A stretch of 5,356 bases of DNA from Bacteroidota bacterium (GTDB lineage Bacteria; Bacteroidota; Ignavibacteria; UBA10030): assembly GCA_003453835.1 (NCBI GenBank), contig DMMN01000072.1:2977-8332 (forward strand). The letters run 5' to 3'. Under the pieces are notes generated by a model. That model was not told the origin of the DNA. It did no database searches and worked only from the letters and a program-made list of their open reading frames with translations. The translations under genes and the position numbers were made by a program. Below, piece by piece: positions 1-5,356 of the stretch. Position 1 is the first letter of the stretch. Each line of letters begins with the position of its first letter.

Positions 1-1461
1 TACTGGAAAGCATGGGAATTGGCTTCCAGGAACTTTCATGAGCCGGCCCCCGGCAGCGGCTTCGTCTCCCAGTTTATCGATGCGGCGTTCAACGATAATA
101 TCTTCCTTTGGGATACCGCGTTCATGACCATGTTCTGCAACGTCGCCTCTCCGCTCGTCCCGGGAATTGTCTCGCTCGATAACTTCTACATCAAGCAACA
201 TTCTACGGGAGAGATCTGCAGGGAGATCCAGCGCAAGTCGGGATTTGATTTCATCTATTGGGCGAACACGGAAGACAAGCCGCTCTTCAGCCGATGGGGA
301 TGGGTCTTTCCGCCTGCTGTCGAAGTCCCGGTCGTCTACAAGGATCGGCCTGCTCCTTCGCCAAATCCGCGCTTGACCCTCGACGCGCTCAACCATCCGA
401 TCCTTGCGTGGGCTGAACTGGAGAGCTATCGAACCACTGGCGACTCCTCGCGCTTGCGACTTGTCTGGAGACCGCTTCTTCAATACTACAGGGCGCTGCA
501 AATGTACTTGCGTCAGGGGAACGGACTCTACATTACCGACTGGGCGAGTATGGACAACTCCCCTCGAAACCCTCATCTCATGCACGGAGGAACAGGAATC
601 GACATCTCTGCAGAGATGGTCTTGTTCGCGCGGAACCTTGCCCAGATCTCACGACTCGTGGGAAAGAACGATGACGCGAATACCTTGATGGAGGAAGCTG
701 CTGAGTTATCCACGAAAGTCAATAAACTGATGTGGGATGATGAGAAGAAGTTTTATTTCGACCTGACAATTGAAGGAAAGAAGACTCCGGTGCGAACAGT
801 CGCCGCATTCTGGACGCTTCTCGCACAGGTTGCATCAAGCGAACAGGCCAAACATCTGGTGGCGGAACTTCAGAACCCGAAAACATTTTGGAGAATGCAT
901 CCGGTCCCGACGTGCGCGGCTGACGAGGCGGGGTACTACTCCAACGGCGGTTATTGGCGAGGGGCCGTCTGGGCACCGACGAACACAATGGTGATCCGCG
1001 GACTTGAGCAGTACGGCTACAGTGACCTCGCCCGCACGATTGCCCTCAAGCACTTGCAGACCATGGCGGATGTGTACGGTCGTACCGGAACGATTTGGGA
1101 AAACTACGCTCCCGACTCGTCCGAGCCCGGAAGGAACACGGATGGGAAACTCGTCATGAAGGACTTTGTGGGATGGAGCGGCATTGGGCCGATCTTGTAT
1201 TTCCTGGAATACGGCATCGGCCTCAGGCCCGACGCCCCGAAGAACGAGCTTGAGTGGAGATTGGAATCAAAGCACCGAACGGGGTGTGAGCGTTATCGGT
1301 TCAACGGGCACGTTGTTTCCCTTCAAGCTGAACCGGCAAGCAACGGAAGTGCGAGAGAAATCACTGTTGAGTCCACCGGCGCGTTCAATCTTAGAGTGAC
1401 ACGCTCGGGTGTGCAACGGATCTTCTCAGTGAAAAGCGGGAAGAACCGGTTTTCCTTTTGA
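1..1461 (+). CDS. GH63/MGH1-like glycoside hydrolase, (alpha/alpha)6 barrel, 5'-truncated
   Basis: The reading frame is open to base 1 (YWKAWELASRNF...), so the gene begins before the window; the in-frame TTG at 19 is not a credible start. 486 residues are visible, ending at TGA 1459-1461. The sequence follows the plan of inverting six-hairpin glycosidases related to GH63 and mannosylglycerate hydrolase. Visible motifs are NIFLWDTAFM near the start, the acid-type motif SMDNSPRN (Asp codon 553-555, probable general acid by analogy with GH63), the barrel motif GGYWRGAVW near 950-975, and IWENYAP (Glu codon 1099-1101, probable general base). After FVGWSGIGPILYFLEYGIG, about 70 residues remain that look like the small C-terminal beta domain seen in this family. 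Residue roles are by family analogy. The substrate cannot be named: alpha-glucosides, alpha-mannosides or glycerate conjugates are all possible. Any signal peptide or N-terminal domain lies outside the window. It converges on the peptidase gene and shares no operon with it. Confidence 0.85.
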   Translation, partial: YWKAWELASRNFHEPAPGSGFVSQFIDAAFNDNIFLWDTAFMTMFCNVASPLVPGIVSLDNFYIKQHSTGEICREIQRKSGFDFIYWANTEDKPLFSRWGWVFPPAVEVPVVYKDRPAPSPNPRLTLDALNHPILAWAELESYRTTGDSSRLRLVWRPLLQYYRALQMYLRQGNGLYITDWASMDNSPRNPHLMHGGTGIDISAEMVLFARNLAQISRLVGKNDDANTLMEEAAELSTKVNKLMWDDEKKFYFDLTIEGKKTPVRTVAAFWTLLAQVASSEQAKHLVAELQNPKTFWRMHPVPTCAADEAGYYSNGGYWRGAVWAPTNTMVIRGLEQYGYSDLARTIALKHLQTMADVYGRTGTIWENYAPDSSEPGRNTDGKLVMKDFVGWSGIGPILYFLEYGIGLRPDAPKNELEWRLESKHRTGCERYRFNGHVVSLQAEPASNGSAREITVESTGAFNLRVTRSGVQRIFSVKSGKNRFSF

Positions 1462-1769
1462 GATGCGGGTTGATCCTCTCCCGAATCTCCTTTTGCAGAA
1501 TAGTCCTCTCATGTCGCGTTTAGAAGTTCGCTGAATAACTCACGCTGCGCACAAACACCTTTTGAAGGACGAGTTCATTGGCTCTCGGAGAAGAGCACAC
1601 ACCCCTTGGGCCTTTGGCGCAAGGGCTGTGTCCTTTGCCCAACGGCACTACATTTCTCGTTTTGCATAACGTCGGCGAATAACTTTGACCATCAAGCTTA
1701 CCGTGAATCTACGCGAATGATGTTGGGGGCAGATACGCCGTCTGCAACTTCGCCAAATTCCCCTCACCA
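1462..1769. other. Convergent intergenic region without a recognisable gene
   Basis: This 308-bp gap lies between the stop codons of the plus-strand hydrolase and the minus-strand peptidase. I see no convincing gene. A plus-strand frame starting near 1606 runs into the antisense of the peptidase and has no family features. The main structure is the long imperfect hairpin at 1592-1636. A weaker 5-bp hairpin (GCAGA at 1729-1733, TCTGC at 1741-1745) lies just downstream of the peptidase stop. Neither is followed by a clear T-run, so classical intrinsic terminators are not evident. The region most likely contains the mRNA ends of both genes. Confidence 0.7.
1592..1636. terminator. Long imperfect hairpin between convergent genes, possible bidirectional terminator
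   Basis: The element is symmetric about base 1614. Pairing blocks are 1592-1595 with 1633-1636 (one G-T wobble), 1597-1601 (ACACA) with 1627-1631 (TGTGT), 1603-1608 (CCCTTG) with 1620-1625 (CAAGGG), and 1610-1612 (GCC) with 1616-1618 (GGC). These close a TTT loop and are separated by three symmetric one-base mismatches (1596/1632, 1602/1626, 1609/1619), giving 18 pairs in all. Its centre is within about 2 bases of the midpoint between the two stop codons. A shared terminator or 3'-end stabilising hairpin is the simplest reading. The lack of a T-tract on either side weakens the intrinsic terminator call. A dispersed repeat of the REP type is an alternative that needs the genome to test. Confidence 0.45.
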
Positions 1770-4004
1770 TTATCTCCTTCGCTCGGGCGCGGGACTCGGC
1801 TCGCTGAAAAGCTGTTCCGGGAACTCCTTCTCTAATAGGTTCTTATAGTAGAAGCGATACGACTCGTTCCTTGAGTGTATTGCCTTCGCCCCACCCCAAC
1901 CGTGACGACCGCCGGGGTAAAGCATGAACTCGAATGATTTCCCGAGGTCCTCAAGCTTGTCGACCAGTTGAATGCTATTCTGCATGTGCACGTTGTCGTC
2001 CATCGTCCCGTGGACGATGCGGAGCTTCCCTTTGTACTTCGATACGTGCGTCATCACCGAACCGAACTTGTATCCCTCCGGGTTTTCCTCTTTTGTATCC
2101 ATAAAGCGCTCGGTGTAGTGCGTGTCGTACAACTCCCAGTCAGTGACGGAATACGATGCGATGCCGTGCGTGAAGTAGTCGGCCCCGGACGTCAGCGCCA
2201 TACACGTGACATACCCGCCGTAGCTCCCGCCGGTGATACAGATCTTGCTCCTGTCGACAAACGGCTTTTCATGGAGCCACTTCACGGCTTCGACATAGTC
2301 ATTCAGTTCCCACTTACCGAGGCTGCGATGCATCAGGGCCACGCCTTCTTTTCCGAAATGTCCCGATCCCCGGTGGTCGACCGCCAACTGGATCACTCCT
2401 TCCATGGCCAGCCACTGCTGGTTGATGCCGCGCCAACTGTCGGAAACGGAGCCGGCGTTCGGTCCGCCGTAGATGCTGATCAGCACGGGGTACTTCTTGC
2501 TTGAATCCAGATTGAGCGGCAGGATCCACGTTGCGGGGAGCTCATAGCCATCCGACGTGCGAATGGTAAACAGTTCTGTCTTCGCGATCGCGTAGTCATC
2601 AAACTCCTTCGCTTTGCTGTCGCCAAGTTCCTTCACGAGCTTTCCCTTCTGGTTGTAGAGTGCGATCTTTGTCGGCGTTGCGACATTCGAGTAGCGCGTG
2701 ATGAACTGCGATCCCCCCGGCGACACCTGGACCGTATGTGTGTACTCGCCATACGTCAATCGCGCGAGGTCCTTTCCGTTCATTTTGATCTTGTACAAGT
2801 CGGTTCGTGTCGACGCCTGCTTCTTCGCGGTGAAATAGACAACGCTGTTCTCTTCATCCACCAACTCAACTGAACTCACCGTCCATTTTCCCTCGGTGAT
2901 CCTGTTCTTGAGTTTTCCATCCATTGTGTGATAGTAGAGATGCATCCAGCCGTCTTTGTCGCTCTTGACAATGAAACCTTTGTTCTTAGAAAGAAAGGAA
3001 ATCTTGTCGAACCATTCTACCCACGATTTCTGCTCTTCGGTGTAGACTTTTCTTTTCTTCCCGGTCTCAGGGTTCAGGCCGTAGATGATCAGACTATCCT
3101 GACCTCGATTCATCCATTGCAGAAAAAGCTCATTCCCATCGGGCGTCCAGAACGGCGTGCCGAAGTACTGGTCCCGCTTCTCATCAAAATCAGCCCAGAC
3201 AATGGAAGCTGCATTCGAGACGTTGACGAAGCCCACCTTCACCTCAGGATTCGCGTCGCCAACCTTTGGATACCGCGTCCGCTCCAGGAAGCCGTGCTTT
3301 CCTTCCGAGTTGTAGATGGGGAACATCGGAACCTTGGAATCGTCGAAGCGCATGAAGACAATGCGCTTGCTATCCGGCGACCACCAGAAGGCGCGGTAAC
3401 GGGTGGGGCGACCGAAAATCTCTTCGTAGTACACCCATGAGGCCCAGCCATTATAGATAACCTCTGTCGCGTCCGAGGTGAACTGAAGCTCCTTGCCTGT
3501 GTCCAGCTCGATGGCGAACAAGTTATTGTCTCTCGTGAACGCCACATAGTTACCGTCGGGCGAGACGGCTGGGTTCTTCTCTTCCGATGGAGTCTCCGTA
3601 AGACGTCTGAACTCTTTCGTCTCCGTGTTGAGGAAATAAAGATCCTTTTCCTTCACGAAGATCAATCGTGTGTAGGCCGGATTGTAGCCGGCCGGAGAGC
3701 CGACGGTGATACCGGCTCCGACAAGGTCTTTGAACTGGTCGAGATCACGATACACGGTTTCTTTGCCGCTCTTCACGTCGATAGCGTAGACTCTCTGGCG
3801 ATCATCTCCCTCTTTCTTTTTCATCTCGAGATATCGTTGGTCGTCGGCCCAGCCGATGATGTTCGGCAGTTGCGCGAGGATCCGCGGCTCCGCATTTCTA
3901 AAAATCTGGCCGAAGGTGAGTTTCTTCTTCTCCTGCGCGTGCAGAGCAACAACGAACGCGAGCAAGACGAGCAGCGTCGGTTTCAGCAAGGGGTTACGTA
4001 TCAT
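1770..4004 (-). CDS. Secreted S9 family peptidase, dipeptidyl-peptidase IV type
   Basis: Complete, 744 residues, close to the usual bacterial DPP-IV length. The ATG at 4004-4002 is chosen because a perfect AGGAGG lies 6 bases upstream and because it places a signal peptide at the N-terminus: MIRNPLLK, a hydrophobic core (TLLVLLAFVVA), and probable cleavage after ALHA near residue 23. No lipobox cysteine is seen, so the product is probably periplasmic or secreted. Residues from about 30 to 470 form the beta-propeller region, with repeated segments such as PAVSPDGNYVAF and FWWSPDSKRIVF. WVYYEEIFGR carries Glu194-Glu195, matching the DPP-IV glutamate pair that holds the substrate amino terminus. 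The C-terminal alpha/beta-hydrolase domain has YGGP (Tyr512, oxyanion), GGSYGGY (nucleophile Ser594), HGTMDDNVH (Asp669) and GGRHGW (His701); the ELYDTHYTERFM segment matches the DPP-IV S1-pocket tyrosines. All catalytic residues are present, so it should be active, releasing N-terminal X-Pro or X-Ala dipeptides. Exact specificity is inferred from the family. It lies 230 bp downstream of the kinase gene on the same strand. Confidence 0.93.
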   Translation of the reverse strand: MIRNPLLKPTLLVLLAFVVALHAQEKKKLTFGQIFRNAEPRILAQLPNIIGWADDQRYLEMKKKEGDDRQRVYAIDVKSGKETVYRDLDQFKDLVGAGITVGSPAGYNPAYTRLIFVKEKDLYFLNTETKEFRRLTETPSEEKNPAVSPDGNYVAFTRDNNLFAIELDTGKELQFTSDATEVIYNGWASWVYYEEIFGRPTRYRAFWWSPDSKRIVFMRFDDSKVPMFPIYNSEGKHGFLERTRYPKVGDANPEVKVGFVNVSNAASIVWADFDEKRDQYFGTPFWTPDGNELFLQWMNRGQDSLIIYGLNPETGKKRKVYTEEQKSWVEWFDKISFLSKNKGFIVKSDKDGWMHLYYHTMDGKLKNRITEGKWTVSSVELVDEENSVVYFTAKKQASTRTDLYKIKMNGKDLARLTYGEYTHTVQVSPGGSQFITRYSNVATPTKIALYNQKGKLVKELGDSKAKEFDDYAIAKTELFTIRTSDGYELPATWILPLNLDSSKKYPVLISIYGGPNAGSVSDSWRGINQQWLAMEGVIQLAVDHRGSGHFGKEGVALMHRSLGKWELNDYVEAVKWLHEKPFVDRSKICITGGSYGGYVTCMALTSGADYFTHGIASYSVTDWELYDTHYTERFMDTKEENPEGYKFGSVMTHVSKYKGKLRIVHGTMDDNVHMQNSIQLVDKLEDLGKSFEFMLYPGGRHGWGGAKAIHSRNESYRFYYKNLLEKEFPEQLFSEPSPAPERRR
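3936..4004 (-). other. Signal peptide coding segment of the S9 peptidase
   Basis: The first 23 codons encode a short basic start (Arg3, Lys8), a hydrophobic stretch from about residue 10 to 21, and ALHA before QEKKK. This is a typical Sec signal peptide with a signal peptidase I type end and no cysteine for lipid attachment. The precise cleavage site is a prediction by eye; position -3 is leucine rather than the more common alanine or valine. Confidence 0.75.
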
Positions 4005-4010
4005 CGAATT

Positions 4011-4016
4011 CCTCCT
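4011..4016 (-). promoter_or_regulatory. Shine-Dalgarno site deciding the peptidase start
   Basis: The minus strand reads AGGAGGAATTCG followed by ATG. This is a full anti-16S match with a 6-base spacer, which fixes translation at 4004. A longer in-frame reading is possible from a TTG at 4238, but it would bury the signal peptide 78 residues inside the protein. Confidence 0.85.
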
Positions 4017-4045
4017 GATCATCAGTGGTAGAGAGTCCTTTGCCC

Positions 4046-4065
4046 TGAAGCACAATCGTGCTTCA
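4046..4065. promoter_or_regulatory. Perfect 8-bp inverted repeat in the peptidase leader, possible operator or leader hairpin
   Basis: TGAAGCAC (4046-4053) and GTGCTTCA (4058-4065) are exact reverse complements around a 4-base spacer AATC. The element starts about 42 bases upstream of the peptidase ATG, inside the 230-bp gap after the kinase gene. On the coding (minus) strand it is followed by CAGGGCAAAGG, not by a T-run, so it is a poor intrinsic terminator for the kinase. An operator overlapping the transcript start, or an mRNA leader hairpin, fits better. No promoter hexamers could be assigned with confidence. Confidence 0.4.
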
Positions 4066-4234
4066 AAGATAACGAATTGTCCATCAAATATTCCAGACAA
4101 GATTTGGGACAATGAAGGATTTGTCGCAATGTGTTCAGCAGGAAATTGGTGGGGACGATCGAGCAAGGAGGAGCAATCGATTGACGGGATGACGGCGACC
4201 GGCTGTTGCGTCCGGTTTGCGAAGGACGATCGGT

Positions 4235-5356
4235 TCAATGCCTTCCCATTGGTTCGTCCGACGATTCAAGTAGGAGCCTCAACTCCGTTAAGAGTGTTTC
4301 AGACGTGAACGGTTTGTGTAAGAACCGGACTGTCTTCTCCCCCGAGAATGTTGACGAAGGTGCGTTTTGAGTAAGACCGCTCACAACGAGGATTTTGACT
4401 TGGGGATTGATCTTTTGAAGCGCACGAACAGTTGCTGTTCCGTCCAAGAACGGCATCATCATGTCCGTGAGAACGAGGGCAATACTGTCTTTCTGTTCGA
4501 CGTAGATGGCAATCGCTTCCGTTCCGTCAATGGCCGTCACAACCGAGTAGCCATAGGCCTCCAATGTTGCCCTGGTGATCTCCCGAATTGCTGCCTCATC
4601 ATCGACAACCAGAATAAGCTCACCCCTACCCAATGGATGGTCATGCTTTTCTCCGAGCGTCGGGACTTTGCCCTCCGTCTGTGCCGGAATATAAACTCTG
4701 AATGTCGTTCCCTTGCCCACCTCGCTATAGACGTTGATGAATCCACCATGGGATTTGACGATTGCGTAGGCAGTGGAGAGACCCAATCCCGTTCCCTTGC
4801 CGATCGCCTTCGTGGTGAAGAATGGTTCGAATATCCTCTCTAAGATTTCAGGCGGCATCCCCATGCCGGCGTCCGTGATGGAGACCTCAACATACGATCC
4901 GGGTTTGGCCTCCAAGTTCATACGCGAGTACTGTTCATCGAGGATCCTATTCTGTGCTTTGACCTGGATGATGCCGCCATGCGGCATGGCATCACGGGCA
5001 TTTACGCAGAGGTTCATAATCACCTGCTGCATCTGTGAGGGGTCGGCCTTTATCTTAGGCAGGTCTTCCCTGAGGTTTGTTACTATCTCTATGCTCATTG
5101 GAATGCTTCTCTGCAGCAGTTCCATGGAATTTTTTACTACCTCATTAATATCTACAGGCCTTGTCTCCATTTTTTCTTTCCGTGTGATAGTCAGGATCTT
5201 TTTTGCCAGCTCTGCTCCCTTTTCAGCGGCATTCTGGATAATGGTCACTGGTTTGTAGAACTGGTCTCCTTCTTTAGTTAAGGACAGCATGATCTCGGAG
5301 TATCCGAGTATTGCGGTAAGGAGATTGTTAAAATCATGGGCAATACCGCCGGCAAG
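4235..5356 (-). CDS. Hybrid histidine kinase with C-terminal receiver domain, 5'-truncated
   Basis: The frame is open to the right edge, so the start and any sensor (PAS, GAF or membrane) part lie outside; 373 residues are visible, ending at TGA 4237-4235. An internal ATG at 5290 is not the start, because the codons before it encode the H-box [15 protein letters not shown] with the phosphoacceptor His at 5336-5338. The DHp helices follow to about 5150. The ATPase domain has the N-box [11 protein letters not shown] (4985-5017), G1 box DAGMGMP (4853-4873), the F-box FEPFFTT and G2 box GKGTGLGLS (4775-4801), so it looks catalytically intact. A receiver domain from about 4625 to 4265 has the acidic pair in VVDDE, the phosphoacceptor Asp in LTDMMMP (codon 4463-4465) and the conserved Lys in HKPF (codon 4313-4315). 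No output domain follows, so phosphate probably moves on to another protein or the receiver tunes the kinase. The HDFNN-type H-box is common in soluble PAS-hybrid kinases. The signal and target are unknown. Codon use changes inside the gene near 4950 (see findings). Confidence 0.92.
   Translation of the reverse strand, partial: LAGGIAHDFNNLLTAILGYSEIMLSLTKEGDQFYKPVTIIQNAAEKGAELAKKILTITRKEKMETRPVDINEVVKNSMELLQRSIPMSIEIVTNLREDLPKIKADPSQMQQVIMNLCVNARDAMPHGGIIQVKAQNRILDEQYSRMNLEAKPGSYVEVSITDAGMGMPPEILERIFEPFFTTKAIGKGTGLGLSTAYAIVKSHGGFINVYSEVGKGTTFRVYIPAQTEGKVPTLGEKHDHPLGRGELILVVDDEAAIREITRATLEAYGYSVVTAIDGTEAIAIYVEQKDSIALVLTDMMMPFLDGTATVRALQKINPQVKILVVSGLTQNAPSSTFSGEKTVRFLHKPFTSETLLTELRLLLESSDEPMGRH

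Noticed and set aside
19..21. TTG as the start codon of the hydrolase
   Set aside because: The frame is open to base 1, the residues before it read as continuous family-like sequence (YWKAWE), and no ribosome site precedes it. The gene is simply cut by the window edge.
1437..1461. Terminator-like hairpin GGAAG/TTTCC followed by TTTT at the hydrolase stop
   Set aside because: Only about five weak pairs, including a G-T, and it lies within the coding sequence; too unstable to call.
1630..1640. 11-base direct repeat GTCCTTTGCCC shared with 4035-4045
   Set aside because: A few 11-base matches are expected by chance in a window of this size, and the two contexts differ.
1637..1728. Integron attC-like pair: GCCCAAC at 1637-1643 and GTTGGGG near 1722
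   Set aside because: The second site fails the GTTRRRY core consensus at its last base, no paired inner boxes are visible, and there is no cassette or integrase in view.
1606..1848. 80-residue plus-strand frame in the convergent gap
   Set aside because: It starts inside the hairpin, lacks a good ribosome site and runs antisense into the peptidase C-terminus; no recognisable family features.
1968..2504. 178-residue plus-strand frame antisense to the peptidase catalytic domain
   Set aside because: It is explained by the codon composition of the highly conserved peptidase on the other strand; its protein shows no coherent motif.
4174..4183. 10-bp palindrome CAATCGATTG in the kinase-peptidase gap
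   Set aside because: Short and without spacer or second copy; palindromes of this size occur by chance, so no operator is claimed.
4005..4238. 78-residue N-terminal extension of the peptidase starting at a TTG that overlaps the kinase stop (TTGA)
   Set aside because: The overlap is suggestive of coupling, but the extension has no family features, would hide a clear signal peptide, and ignores the perfect AGGAGG before the ATG at 4004.
4773..5258. 161-residue plus-strand frame opposite the kinase
   Set aside because: Antisense shadow of the kinase ATPase and DHp region; the conserved kinase motifs are all on the minus strand.

Overview
The window holds three protein-coding genes and no sign of phage, transposon, CRISPR, tRNA or rRNA. 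From left to right: (1) the 3' part of a plus-strand (alpha/alpha)6-barrel glycoside hydrolase of the GH63/MGH1-like type (1-1461), open at the left edge; (2) a 308-bp convergent intergenic region (1462-1769) with a long imperfect hairpin almost exactly midway between the two stop codons; (3) a complete minus-strand secreted S9 peptidase of the dipeptidyl-peptidase IV type (4004 down to 1770); (4) a 230-bp leader region with a short palindrome and a strong Shine-Dalgarno site; (5) a minus-strand hybrid histidine kinase (5356 down to 4235), cut by the right edge just upstream of its phosphoacceptor histidine.

The organism is a bacterium with mid-range GC. The exported DPP-IV peptidase (signal peptide, no lipobox) and the GH63-like hydrolase would fit a heterotroph using peptides and oligosaccharides. 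Such gene pairs are common in the Bacteroidota/Ignavibacteria side of the FCB group and in Acidobacteriota. The perfect AGGAGG site before the peptidase argues mildly against Bacteroidia, which often lack such sites. The phylum assignment is inference and weak.

The peptidase probably trims X-Pro or X-Ala dipeptides from imported or periplasmic peptides. The hydrolase would act on an alpha-linked sugar not identifiable from sequence alone. The kinase lies upstream of the peptidase on the same strand, but the 230-bp gap and separate leader suggest separate expression, and there is no direct evidence that the kinase controls either neighbour.

I do not see a previously undescribed multi-gene system here. 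The observations most worth checking are a sharp codon-use change inside the kinase gene (the DHp/N-box part differs from the rest and from both neighbours), the long hairpin between the convergent genes, and the palindrome in the peptidase leader.
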